NCBI GenBank assembly: GCA_963514095.1
Contig: OY741285.1
Coordinates: forward strand, 19,859,287 to 19,923,286
DNA: 64,000 nucleotides
Origin: Eutrigla gurnardus
Taxonomy: Eukaryota; Chordata; Actinopteri; Perciformes; Triglidae
Reading direction: 5' to 3'
In this document: positions 46,402 through 59,921 of the stretch, piece by piece
Numbering within the stretch: position 1 is the first letter of the stretch
How the letters are laid out: every line of letters begins with the position of its first letter
Position numbers and translations under genes: made by a program
Notes under the pieces: model-generated
The model's input: only the letters and a program-made list of their open reading frames with translations
Told to the model about the DNA's origin: nothing
The model's database searches: none

Positions 46402-49400
46402 ATGGTTTTGATGTTGGTCAAGTTTGACCTGAAGAAGCGGGTGAAGCTCGCCCAGACGGTTTGGTTCATGTACTGGTTCGCCGTAATGGCTGGCGTGCTG
46501 GTCTTCAGCATGGGCCTTTTCTTCAAGATCGAGCTGCGAAAGCGCTCAGAACTCATGGACAACAACGAGAGCCACTTCCTGCCCAACCTGCTTATAATCA
46601 TGGGTCTAATAGCCTGTGGCATCAACGCCTTGGGGGGCAAAATCTGCTATGACTCGCTGGACCCTACCAAGTTCCTAAAGTGGAAGCCCATATTGAAGAG
46701 CTTCTTGCTGGTCTGTATAGGCTTCAACAGCCTGCTGCTTGTCACAGCCCTGCTCTGCTTCCTGATGCGGATCCCCCTGCAGTTCACCCTGGCCGAGGGG
46801 CTAAAGAATGGCATGCGGTACTACAAGGACACGGACACGCCGGGACGCTGCTACATGAAGAGGACCCTGGACCTGATGCAGATGGAGTTTCGTTGCTGTG
46901 GAAACAACAACTTTAGAGATTGGTTTGAGATTCAGTGGGTTAGCAACCGCTACCTGGACTTCAGCGCCAAGGAAGTCAAAGAGTAAGGATTCCAAACTAA
47001 ATCCCCTGTGTTTTTGAATGCTACAGATTCAGTGATACAGTGTGTGAGGCGAGAGAGAAATCATGAGGTCGTCATTGGGTATATCAAGATGAGGGTTCCT
47101 TTTTTTACGGGTTGTCTACACAGAGTTAGAGTTCAGTATAATTGGATGTGAGGTGAAGGTAGGTTGGTGTGTTATTCACTTTCATCCAGTGAGGGGGGGG
47201 GGGTTACTAGGCAGTTTTATGGATAAAGATGAGGAGGGACTTGAGGAGGTGATTAGCTGCAGAAAAAGATACGCAAGGTCAATAAGGCAGCAAGGGGGGG
47301 GATTACAAGTACATTTTTCCAGTCCACTCGCACATTGCCTCTTTGTGACAAACTGTCGATATCGACACTGATTTTCTTTTTTTCTGGGACAACAATTGGC
47401 AGGTAGATTTGTGAGGACAAAATGTGAAAAGGACAGTTTTGAGTGTTGGCACATGGTCAGTGTTTAATCTCGAGGATTACTGTGCCCATGTCCTTCAAGA
47501 ATCAGTGTCCTGTCCAATCAACGGAGGCCCTGGACACAAGCCAGGGACAACACACTGCACAACCAAACTTGTTTTTGTAACTTTTTGTAACCTGGTATAA
47601 AATCTGTTTAAATGTAAAATGTGTCAAAGAGGGTTTCAAGAATCAGTGTCTAGAATTAATCATATAGTGTAGTATTATTTCCTGTATGTAGTTATAACCA
47701 AAGTGTATCTGCAACGTTAGTTTAGGGTTGTTAGGTGCTAACGTTTCTAGACATCACTGATCAATATCTGAGCTTCTCAGGTCTCCGTGATCCAATTATG
47801 TGTCCCATTGACCCGCTACCATCAATCACAGTTTGATCAAATTGAAGTAAAATTTGATTTATACGTTTATTGTACTTTTTGAGTAGATCTCTGTGGCCTA
47901 ATAGAGATAATCCGTATTAATCGATTTTTTTACTGCATTAGTCTTTTCTTTTTGTCTGTTCCTTGACTGACGGGTGCTAAACACACAAAAATGAATAAAA
48001 AAGAGTTCACACAGTTTTTTAAAAAAAAGCAGAATTTGATTTAATTCAGTAACTAATTCACAATGCTCTGCAACATCCATCCATCCATCGTCTACCGCTT
48101 ATCCTGTATTCAGGGTCGCGGGGGGGGCTGGCTTCGCCCAGCTGTCATTGGTCGAAGGCAGGGTACACCCTGGACAGGACGCCAGTCTATCGCAGGGCTG
48201 ACATGTAGAGACAGACAACCATTCACGCTCACATTCACACCTACGGGCAATTTAGAGTCACCAATTAACCTATCCCCATGCATGTCTTTGGACTGTGGGA
48301 GGAAGCCAGAGAACCCAGAGAGAACCCACGCTTACACAGGGAGAACATGCACACTCCCCACAGAAGGAACCCGGGGCCGACCTGGGAATTGAACCCAGGA
48401 CCCTCTTGCTATGAGGCGAGAGTGCTACCCACTACACCACCGTGCAGCCCTGCTCTGCAACAATAATCATCAAATCTTATAGTTACTTTGGTAGAGAAGT
48501 TCTAGATATTTCAAGTAGTTTTGCCCACATATAATACAAGTGTAGTTAATGGCTTTTAATCTTACCTCATTTTCATCTGCAAATCACCATAGCGTGACGT
48601 TAACGTTACACTGCCTCGTCCTCAGCCGCATTGGAAGCAACGTGGATGGCCAGTACCTGATGGATGGAGTCCCCTTCAGCTGTTGTAACCCCGGCTCCCC
48701 CAGACCCTGCATCCAGTACCAGATGACCAACAACACTGCCCACTACAGCTACGACCACTACACGGAGGAGCTCAACGTGTGGAAGCACGGCTGTCGCGAC
48801 GCCATGCTGTCCTACTACGGCGGCATGATGAACACAATCGGAGCCCTGGTGGTGCTGGTCACGATGCTGGAGGTAGGCTACATAACTATGATCATCATCA
48901 CCTCACCTCAAACTGTTAAGTTAAAAAAAAGAAGTTTTTACCCATAGCTTTCTCGGGACGGCCTCATCTATTTTATGTGAAAAAAATCGTGTTGCACTTT
49001 TGTTGAAGGTGGGGTTGAATGTTTTCTCTTGTAAAGCCAAAAACTTTTTTTTTTTGGCACGGCCTCATTGTGAGAACTGCAGTGAGTGTTTTACCCCCAA
49101 ACCGTCACAAGGGGTAGCAATGAGTCCATTCTACACTCAATTAGCCTACACAACGTTTTATGGAAGTGGATTGGGGCCACGTGTGAAACATTGATTTTTT
49201 TTTGGTTATAGTTTAAAGTCTGACTCGGCCATGTTCTGTTAAGTGTTTCAAAGACAATTGTGTTGCCGGGCAACAGCTTGGGTCCATGTTTACTTCCTGT
49301 CAGCTGATATTCATTCACGCTGAAAACGGAAATATACTGGGATGGATGGATGGATGGATGGATGGATGGTAGGTAGGTAGGTAGGTAGGTAGGTAGGTAG

Positions 49401-49425
49401 GTAGGTAGGTAGATAGGTAGATAGG

Positions 49426-49496
<71 letters not shown>

Positions 49497-51600
49497 TATT
49501 TTTCAGTATTGCTAGAACACTTTTTGTTTGGAAAATGTCCTTTTCTAAAATCATTTTAAAATCAATTCTGACATTTGAGTCAGAATTCAAATCAATATTT
49601 CACTTAGTGTTTTTAGATTGTACAAGAGAGGCGACTGACCGGTAAGCATGTCTCGTTAAGGTCCCAATCTTTGATTTAAAAAAAAACAAGAAAAAAACAA
49701 TGCAGTGCTTTTTTATGTTTTTAAAAAGGTGGATTACCTTGTTAAAATGTGTTGTGAGTATTCAAATATTTTTTAATTTGTCACATACATGCTAGATACT
49801 TGACTGTAAAGGCAACTATCAGTGTGATATTTGCCGGATGTTACAAGTTTCCTCATTATCATGTTTGGCTTCCAGACTATACACGGTGTCGCAAAGTCAT
49901 CTTGTTCTTATGCGCCTCAAACTGAGATTCAGTGTCAGCCCAGAGAAATGTTCCTCCTTCAGCAGATTTCTTGGATTTAGTTGCTCAGCTGTTGTCCAAT
50001 ACATTCAGGGAGGGCTCAGTAACATTGGTTAAGAAATCAGGTGAGGAATTTGAGCTCGTAGCAAGCAGCGAAGTGAAGAGCTTACAAATCCTTGACCCAG
50101 TTGGCACATCTGCCCTCCCGTCACCTCCCTCCTCTCCCCGTCCCTTCTTTTCACACTCCACCCTACACATGCCACATCTTCCCAAACAACTCTATCCTCT
50201 TAACTACTGTCAGGTAACCCTGCACCCCCTTTTGGTAAACCTGCACAGCTTACCTACAGCATCTCAATTACTTTCTACCCAAATGATAATCCCATAGACG
50301 CCAAATGGCACCTCACCTCTCGTCAACTTTCCCCCCTGAGGGGGAACAACTACTGTTGTTATTTGTTAAGGTCCACAAATGTAATTGCCACAGATAAATC
50401 CTGGAGAGTCAGTGAGTGCCTGTACCACCTCAAGCGGACAGTTCATAACACCAGTGAGATGGAAAATCCACCAGATGAACCCCTTCGCCCTAAAAAAAAC
50501 CTTGGTTTTAGCTGATCAGCATAGTTGCAGGGACCTCAGATCGAAGAACAGTTGCGCAAGCGTCTCTGACACAGATGGAGGACTCAGAGATGGAGTAGTG
50601 GGTTAATCTGAGGGAGGCGACATGGACAGACCCACTTCCTGGAGCTTGAGCTCTCAATCTGATCTGAAGTCATCAGTCAAGAGTTACTTTGTAAAATCTC
50701 TCGTGACAATTGCTTTAAGAATATACTCTATATATTTTTGTTTCGACACTTTCAACACTTTTGACACACTCCACTTACAAAACACACAAATCATATAAAT
50801 TCTGTTTTTAATTTGTGCCATCACTTTGTTTTATGTCACATAGCACTAATGAAAAATGGTATTTGAAATTGAGCTGCGACAGCATCAATTAATCTGGTGA
50901 TTATGTTTTTGATTCGTAGATTCATTGTTTAGTCTAAAAAGCCTCAGAAAGTAGTTAAAACAAAGCCCATTACAATTCTCTTGAATAAAAAATGCTGATG
51001 TTATCAGGTTTCTTGTTATGGCCAACCAACATGAAGTTCAAACACATTGACTTAATTATCATTGAAGACAATTAAAAAGCAGTAAAATTCACATACCGGT
51101 ATTCATATTTGAGAATCTGAAAAAAAGAAACATTTTGGCATTGATTATCCAAATATTTGCCAATTTATGTACTCCATATTAAGCAGAATCGGCCATTGCA
51201 GCTCTAATAAAACCAAACTTTTTTCAGTTAAAATGATGATGATAGAACAGATTTTCTATCTACCTTTTATTCATTGGGCTATGACAACATCATTTAGTTA
51301 ATTATTTGGAGTTTTCTTCTTCTGACATAGGAAGATGCTTCTGTGGGTTTGAGGCTTCTGGTTTGTCTGATATGGGTTCTGGTTTTGCTGCAGGTCGCAG
51401 TGACCGTTGGCCTGCAGTACATCGACAGCTCCCTGTCCACCCTGGCCAACCCGGAGGACCCGGAGAGCGAGAGTGAGGGCTGGATCCTGGAGAAGACGGT
51501 GAAGGAGACGTTCACTGACATCATGGACAAAATGAAGGCCATGGGCAAAGGCAGCAAGGTGGAAGAAGGGGGTGAGGCAGGGGTTGCCACGGTGAGCTGA
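46402..51600 (+). CDS. prph2: Peripherin-2 (RDS), photoreceptor disc-rim tetraspanin
   Basis: Shapes and stabilises rims of photoreceptor outer-segment discs, with ROM1. Exons 46402-46982 (581 bases), 48626-48872 (247) and 51394-51600 (207) give 344 aa; the first two lengths equal those I recall for human PRPH2 (346 aa). Four hydrophobic segments; a large second loop with CCGNNNFRDWFEIQW, PFSCCNPGSPRPC and the conserved glycosylation site NNT (TNNTAHYS). TPGRCYMK holds the Cys that in mammals makes intermolecular disulphides. The C-terminus (EGWILEKTVKETFTDIM) keeps the amphipathic membrane-curving segment. Phases across both junctions are consistent (KD|RIGSNVDG and LE|VAVTVGL). The teleost paralogue is not assigned. 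Confidence 0.97.
46983..48625. other. prph2: prph2 intron 1
   Basis: Contains a full tRNA-like SINE at 48076-48450. Otherwise AT-rich, with G-runs near 47192 and 47294. No exon. Confidence 0.5.
48076..48450 (-). mobile_element. tRNA-like SINE with target-site duplication
   Basis: Flanked by TGCTCTGCAACA at 48064-48075 and 48451-48462. Read on minus it begins with an A-box-like GGTGGTGTAGTGGGTAGCAC and has the B-box-like GGTTCAATTCC within about 48385-48400. It ends in GGATAAGCGGTAGACGATGG and (GGAT)n. The perfect duplication points to a recent insertion. The truncated copy at 2643-2708 is the same family. Confidence 0.8.
48873..51393. other. prph2: prph2 intron 2
   Basis: Holds a compound tetranucleotide tract (49340-49495) and an unassigned 121-aa frame at 49932-50297 with no recognised family. 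The rest is AT-rich. Confidence 0.45.
49340..49495. repeat. Compound (GGAT)n-(GGTA)n-(GATA)n microsatellite
   Basis: Three ordered blocks: GGAT units to about 49368, then GGTA units to about 49410, then GATA units to 49495. The graded change suggests successive point mutation and expansion. Confidence 0.9.
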
Positions 51601-54600
51601 GCTAAACCCCCTCCTGCAAATAAAATTGACATCACTCCCACACTAGAGGAGAGGAATGCAACGCGTGAGATCACTACGTTTTTTGCTACCAACATTTATC
51701 ACGTAGACACTTCTGCACACACACATTCGGCTGTGAACTCCTTTTTAAATGGACTCCTTGCATCAATAATTATAAGCTGTATATTCATACATAGAGAGAG
51801 ATAATGTGTAGGATGGCTTATATTATGGTTTTTCATTTTGATTTCCCCCCCAACCAAACAAATCCTGCTCCAACTTTGCTTTGCTCCAACAAGAGATTTT
51901 AATGTTCTGGTTTCCGACACTCAGTGGGGTTTGGATCTTTTAAAAAAAAGTCAAGTAAATGTGATATGTATTGATTAATGTCAGATGATTTGCACAAGTA
52001 AATATGTAATTTTTCCGTTGTATTGTTGTCGGATAGTTTGGCGGGCCCCCTTTCCTCTCATGGAAGCCAGAGGTGCAGATACAAAATATTTACAGCCCAA
52101 AAAAAAACAGTGTTTTATTTGTGTTGACCTGTCTATAGTACGTTGGCTTGTAGCTGATACTGTATATAGACAAAGCAACAGATTACACCCCTGTTCAGCT
52201 CTTTTGATACTCCAGTCCACCTTTGTCCTCAATCAAGACTGAATAAACACCTGAGCTGGAGTCCAAATATGAATTGAATGAATCGGCATGAATTATGCAT
52301 GATTGTTGCATCACACGGTCGAAGAGTGAGGCATGGGAAGTGGGATGTGAGCCCTGTAGAGGCAGGGCCAACTCCAAACCCGTGGAGGACGATGGAAATT
52401 GGCAGCTAAATCTTGGCTCCTGACCCGTGTACTGTAATCTCAGATCCTCTTTGGTGTATTCAGTATCTGTATATTGACACACACACACGTATATATATCC
52501 GAACAACTGGATTGCCGTCTTTGTACATAGTGTAGAAATAAAGACAAAAAAATGTAACTTTAAAAAAAAAAAAAGGAATTATGTAATTAAGCTAAATCTT
52601 TTATTTAAATCTATGTAAATTTTTCCATTGTATTTTTTGGCTCTGTGCATCTGTGTAGAAGAAATGCTCATGCCGATTGTATAAAACGAATAAAGGATTT
52701 TAGAGATGTGATTTTGACAGTGAAATAAGGACGCTGCATTGCCTCGACCTTGAGTCGCACAAACCTGAGATCAAGAGGCGGGGCATGCTGTGAGGGCCGC
52801 AGGGTTCCTGATTAAGACAACAGGATCAGGGCAATTATAGCATTACTGCTTTCACATGGACATCGGATGACTCTTCACATGTCTGATGGGGGCGGAGGGG
52901 AGGGGGGGGGGGGGGGCGGGCGGGCGCATTCACCAACAAAATATAGCATGCATGCACATGTCACTTTTAGACTTTTAGAATCTCTGGAGTTTTTGCCTAT
53001 TTTATGTTTTATTATTAGACCTAATGTTTTTTGGCCTTAAATCAGTTCTAAAATCAATGTTGACATTAGAGGATGCAAGAAACAAATCCTTTTATCCTTT
53101 CAGCTCATATATTGATAAATTATTTAAAGTGTCATATCACAACAAAAGGACATCTCAGGACACTTAACACATTGCAGGACTAGAATATGCTCATTATTTT
53201 CAGAGTTAATACATTTTCAAAGTCCCAACATCACACAGGATCACCCAGTGGCAAGCGTTACAGTGACATTATCCATCCAGAATCCATTCTCCCAGTCCAC
53301 TATACACATGCATCTTCAGAGCCCCATAATCTGCAAACCCCTCACACGCAGATGACATTGAAGCCATTGTGGTTCAGCAAAGAGCGGGTGTGGGGGGCTG
53401 TGAAGAGTCAGCAGGAAAGGTAAAGAGGCCAACTCTGCACGGTATTCTTGTTGAACCAAAGCACATAACCTGCACTGAGTAGATAAAGCCTAATCGGCTT
53501 TAGATTAGCATGAGCCCCTCGGCCAGGTGAGCAGGTGATGTCCTGCTGCAGCATTCACGTCGCAGATACAAGAGATCAAAGGGCATCCAACATATTCAAC
53601 ATAATCTATAAAGTAAACAGTAAAATAATATCAAATAGAATAATAAAAAATAGTCAAATACAGCCCAAAGATATTAAATATCACCTCAAAATGTAGTAGT
53701 GGAAGTAGTAATCAGATCATTAACTGCTCCAAAAAAAGATGCCCAAAATGAACAAGATGGAGTAAAGGAATATAGAACACAGCAACATGTAATTCATTAA
53801 TAAACAAATAATAATATTAATATACAATACATGTAATTCACGCCTAATCAAACTCTTGCTTTTAGATTGACGCAGCATGTTTTTGCTGTGTGCTTTGAAA
53901 TGCATATTAAACCAAATAAAACCTTTTATGTTCACTCCAAACAATTCTTACAGGCAAAAAACTGAAGAAATGCATCCCTGAGCCACATTCTGTATTGTGC
54001 TGCTCTCTGTTGGTGACTACGGATAATAACATTTGATCAAATCTCGCTGATTTGAGTGTGAATCTAATCCAGTAAAGATCTCCGAACATGACACATGTAG
54101 TCAGGTTTCCAGCTGATTCACGTTTTTTACTGTGACAGTGTGATCTGTGACCTCACCACCAACACCTCAAACTTGTTTTATTTTGACTCAAAATGTCCTC
54201 TTAGTCGTGTCATGCTTCAAACACTTTCGCCTCCCAATTTGAAAAGTTTCAGTTACATTAAAAGTCCACAAGAGGGTGTGTTTCCATCAGTGATAATTGT
54301 GAAAGGAGGGCCATCACCAGTGCTGGTAAAACCTTGAGGGTGAAGAGAATGTATTACTCCAGCTTGCTAATTAAAAAGAAACACATGTGAGGCAACTGCA
54401 GTAAATGCACTCATGTGAACTCCTTAATGAGAGCCATTGAGCTGGAACTGATGATGGGAGTAGGCCTACCTCACATTCTGCAGAATCCTTCCTCCAAACG
54501 TTTTTGGAAAAACAAAACAAAATGGATTCAGGCTTGAGATTTATGGTATTTTCATCATTGATTAATGTGTTGATTAGTTTTCTGATTAATCAGTTCAAAT

Positions 54601-55505
54601 GTCAGGAAAGAGTGGTGGCCTGTTTCAAGAAATCTTCATTTTGGCAGTTTTTTGTAACAAAAGATATTTGATTATAAAAATGTAAAACGTGTTTGATGTA
54701 ATGAAGATACTAAAATTGTGTTTGGCTGAAACATTATATAAACAATGCAGCTAACAAGTACTGTCAAAAAATATAAATCCATTGATTATTTTTGATGAGC
54801 ATTTGTTGTATAAGATGTCAGAAAGGGGTGAAAAATGACCACAGAAGCAGCAAAAAATGTTTATTCACTTTCAAGTATTCTGCTCATTATTTCCTTCATA
54901 GATGAACTGTTCAAACTTTAAAATGTCATATTAAAAGTGAAAAATGTCCATTCCAGTTTCCCCAAATCCAAAGTAACATCTTATGTCTGGCCAACACTAC
55001 AAAACTCTGAAATATTCCGTTTAAATTGATATTTAACGTAACAGTTTTGCTCGATTGATGACTTAAATAATCTAAACTTGCTTTGTGTTTCAAACAAACC
55101 AAAAAATCCCCCAAATATTATGTTTTTTAACAATTAATGACAGAGAAAAGCAACAAATCATCACATTTAAGAAGCTGGAACTCGAACAAAGTTTGTCATA
55201 TTTGCATGACCAATGAGTAATCGAATGTCAAAATAGTTTTCAGTCTATAGATGAATTAACTATTTGTAGCTCTTGAACAATGAACATTACATTTACAATA
55301 ATTGATATATATTAAATCTACAATCATTTAAAACAGAGAAAAGCAGCAAAATCCTCACATTTGAGAAGCTAAAACCAGACAATGTTTGGAGTTGTTTTGT
55401 TGTTTGTTTGATAAATGATAATCAAAATTGCTGTCAATTTATCAATCAATTAAACTTTTGTTTCAGAGTTATTAATGGGCTATTAATTTTGAATAAATAG
55501 GCTGC

Positions 55506-55601
<96 letters not shown>

Positions 55602-55972
55602 CGATTTCAAATTTGAGGCATTTGTTATTGATTCAACCTGATAATGAACAGACGTGATGTCCTGGTGTTGACATGTGCTCTCATATTAACCGAGGTTGAC
55701 CTTGTTGTTTCAGCCAAAGGTCAGGGACGGTACTAACGTATCACATCTCACTCTAAACTTCACTACGGGCTGAATAAATATGGCAGACAGAAAGAAAAGC
55801 AGAGGCAGAGAGAGAGGCCCGTGACTGGTAGATGTGTGGCCTGCTCAGAGGGGCATTGTTGGAGCTATGAGAGGACAATGCACTGCCCCCGCCCTGAATA
55901 CTCGCCATACCAGCTGACCAGCCATTACCAACACTGCTGCTGTCCCGTTACAATTCCTGCTGCTCTCTCTCA

Positions 55973-56059
<87 letters not shown>

Positions 56060-56635
56060 ACACACACAGAGAGACACACACACACACTGCATCCCACCCA
56101 GCCTCAATCATAACTTTCGTCTTTCAAGGCAAAAACACAGTGGACAGAGGAGAGAAGCCAGGTGGGAGGCAAGCGGTGCCTGACAAAAGGCTTAAGTCAA
56201 GGCATGCATGGTACACATGTTGTCTCGCCTCTCTCTCTGTGTGTGTGTGTTTGTGCGCACATGTGTGAGATTTACAACAAGCTAAGTTTAGCCACTAGCA
56301 CCTAACTGTTCCTTCAGCAATAACGTTTCGCCTCTAGAACACCCAGATAGCACCGACGAACACATCACACCTTATTATTTCAGGATCCTCAACAAAAGGC
56401 CCGAAAGTGGAAGGTGTGGACGGGAGAGAGGGGAGTTTCATGGCGAAGAATTGTCGCTGTCGTTCACTCCAATAAAATTATCAACTTCGACACAAGTGCA
56501 AGACTTGCATTTTAAACTTAAAACTGCAGAAGTAGTATCAGCAAGTGTACTTAACCACCTTTGAGGCCTGTACGCTCTTACAAAAACCTTTTCAGGGGGA
56601 TTCATTTTATTATTAATAATAATGATCACAACAAC

Positions 56636-56684
<49 letters not shown>

Positions 56685-57070
56685 TAGAGGCCCCAAGAGG
56701 TATACACTATTTCAGAATCAAAGCACTCTCCTATTTCACATTTACTTGGTGACGCTTTGCAGGGGCCCAACACCCTTACTAGACTCCCTGTATTTAATGT
56801 AGTTCAAACTACCTTCACATTCACCATATGCTTACTTTTCATACTTGAGTATCAATTGCTGACAATGCTTTTGAATGCATCAGTCTTACTTGTATTTCTA
56901 CATCGTTTCATTGGTACTTTTACTGAAGTAGAGGGCATCCATACTTGCTCTGTCACTAGCCTGCTGTCAAATAGTAGTAGAGTAAAAAGCACAATATTTC
57001 CTAGTAGTAGATAATTAGTAGTAAATAAGTAGTAAATAAAGTTGCATAAAATGGAAATACACAAGTAAAG

Positions 57071-57157
<87 letters not shown>

Positions 57158-57209
57158 CATGGACAGCAACAGGTGTGCATACCTATATAGAGCTGTTATA
57201 TTGTTATAA
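51601..57209. other. prph2 3' region and intergenic sequence before qki
   Basis: AATAAA occurs at 51619-51624 (too close to the stop to be likely), then near 52234, 52533 and 52685; the last ones suit a 1-kb 3' UTR. G-rich run near 52896-52922. Microsatellites: (AT)n 55508-55600, (CT)n-(CA)n 55966-56090, (AAT)n 56637-56683, (CA)n 57068-57154. No coding block is recognisable. Confidence 0.5.
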
Positions 57210-57540
57210 TAATGTGTGCTTGTGCGCGCGCGAGAGAGAGTGAGAGATAGGCGGGGCTCAAAGGGGCACAGCACGAACCTCCTCCCCTGTGATAGCGGCC
57301 ACGCGCGGCGCGCTCCTGACAGCCCACTCGTGCTGCCGCTGTACTGTAATCATATGATAGGGAGTCGATCCCCACTGCAGAATTCCGACAGACCGGGCCG
57401 ACAGCAGCGGAGCAGCCGGAGGAACACCAATTGATGGTAGATTTTTTTTGTTTTGCTAGCCGTTAAAGAAGCACGTTGAGTCCGTTCAAGTGTCGCGCGA
57501 AGTGTCAAAAAGAGCAAAACTCTCTCTCTCTCCCTCCCCC

Positions 57541-57602
<62 letters not shown>

Positions 57603-58025
57603 ACACACACCCCTAAAAAAGGAACTTTTTCAAACTCCGGAGAGAGAGTCGGACACCAGGGGGGAAGAAGAAGAAGAAGGAGAAGAAGAAGAAGAAGAAG
57701 AAGAAGAAGAAGAAGAAGAAGGAGAAGAAGGAGAAGAAGAAGAAGAAGAAGAAGAAGAAGAAGAAGAAGAAGAAAAAGAAGAAGAGAGGGCTGCGCAGAC
57801 GAGACGCTAACAGAGAGACAGTCGATTTAAACGGAACTGAGATTTGAGTTCAGACTAGCTAGCCGGAGAGGCGGTCAGCGGGTCGCGGCCGGTGGAAACC
57901 CCTGGGCTCCTTGCGCATCTCACTCTTCTTTTTTTTCGGAGCGTGAGCGTGTTTTTGTGGATTTTCACCCCCATACACGCACGTTTCTCAACCAGCGAGG
58001 TCACTTTACCATAGAAGCTAAAGCC
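57210..58025 (+). promoter_or_regulatory. qki: qki promoter and 5' UTR region with polypyrimidine/polypurine tracts
   Basis: CpG-rich sequence at 57220-57440 (GCCACGCGCGGCGCGCTCC) looks like a promoter. It is followed by (CT)n at 57541-57600 and (GAA)n at about 57664-57785, then a GC-rich leader to the start codon at 58026. An upstream frame (57490-57810) translates the GAA tract as poly-Glu; whether it is transcribed or read is unknown. Confidence 0.5.
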
Positions 58026-59382
58026 ATGGTCGGGGAGACAGAGGTGAAGGAGAGACCCAAGTCCAACCCGGACTACCTAATGCAGCTGATGAACGACAGG
58101 AAGGTGATGAGCTCCCTGCCCAACTTCAGCGGCATCTTCACGCATCTGGAGCGCCTGCTCGATGAAGGTAACCTCCCTCCCTCCTCTTCATTTGCAGGTA
58201 TCTGTTTGAACAGCATTGCATTTGTGTTGCGGTTTAATAAAATAAAAAGTGACTTAATTCACTTTTTTGTATTTTGTGGAGAGCAGCAGATGAGCACACA
58301 CACAGACAGGCAGTTGGTGATGGGAACAAACAGACAGTTGTTAGTCTTTCCCAGTGACCTAATGCGCAGGCTTATGTGAATGCTGCAGCCCATCCCCTAG
58401 CAGGAACGAGAGCATGTCCCCATGCAAAATGTTTGATGTCTGTCACTTGTTGATATCTAACACTTCTTTTTTTTTCTTTTTTGGTGTGCAAACAGTTCAG
58501 AAAAAACAATGACAGATGGGCATCACATCATTGCAACAAAAAAAAAAACAAATCTTTAAAAGTCAGATCTTATATCTTTAAAAAAAAGGTATTTCCCACA
58601 AGATACCGAGGCCCATTGTTGCTCCTGTTGTTGCACATCAGGCTCACCGAGGGCCTGTCTTGTCGCTCTGTGACAAGTCTCATGACGCAGCAAGGTTGCC
58701 CTCATACCGGATGACCTCTGCGGCCCGACAAATAGGTCAACTTCACATCTCTAGTTGTGCTCATGTCGAGGACTGACAGCCAAGCACATTCATCCCTCAC
58801 CCCGATAATGTGACACCCTCGGTTAGAATGAAAGGCATTGTGCCGTGCTCATTTTCAGCCTGGTCATATCTTCTGCCTGAGTAATGTGGACAAGGGCACG
58901 GTACCAAAAAAGTTTGTTCGGGGTAATAAGCCTGCCAGTCAGACATACTGTCTGGGTGCGTGTTTGTGGCATATTTGGAAACACTGCAGTGGCGTCCAGT
59001 CTATATATATATATATATAAACCAATGACAGGTTGAAGTGTTAAGATAAGGCCTGCTACAGCTCCCCCTTTATCTGTCTCTCTCTCCTCTCTTGTTCTTC
59101 TTTCACTTCTCGTTTTCCTCCCTGTTTTGACCGAAATGTGACGAGAGCCCACTAGGCTGTGCAGATTTGTTTGTGAATGTGTGTTTGTTAATTGCCACTT
59201 TTGGTCTGTAACAGGTCAGAATGGCTTATTAGAGGATCTTCATTGTCACTGTAGCTGTTGCTGTAATTATAGGGCCCTACTGTAGTTATTATGATCAGAC
59301 TTATCACTGTCAGAGCAGGGAGACATGGCTGTCAGCTTGTTTAGGTCAGATGATATTTGTGCCTCGAGGCACTTATTCTGCA

Positions 59383-59441
<59 letters not shown>

Positions 59442-59873
59442 GCATATGTTTGTGTAGTGCAGTAGTCAGTTATTATTGTGCTAGCGTGTCATTACAAAGG
59501 CATCAGAGGCTAGCATGGGTCATTCAGACAAACTGAACAAGCAGACAAACATAGTCTCATTCATATCAATGCTATTTCACCAAAACTAAAACTTTGTTTG
59601 TTATGTTTACATAACTTCTAAAGCAAAAATGCCAACAAGTCTATAGTTGTTGGCAACACAGTGTTTATAGTGTTGTTTTGGCCTTTTTTTGTCAATCAGA
59701 TGATCTATTGATTAATTGAAAAGAAGAAAAAATGGCATGAAAATAATCAGTAGATGCAGCCTGCTAGCTTTGTCAATTGCTGTAATCCTGGTCTAGAACT
59801 TCATAAACAATGCAGGTCCCCCACTGACATGTATGTTTTTACCTTGTAGTATTTATAGTGAAAGGGGGAGCAG

Positions 59874-59921
<48 letters not shown>

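Noticed and set aside
46011..46640. 209-residue open frame opposite prph2 exon 1
   Set aside because: Antisense shadow of the peripherin exon and its leader.
57490..57810. Poly-Glu protein candidate
   Set aside because: Product of the (GAA)n tract upstream of qki; kept only as a comment on the leader, not as a gene.
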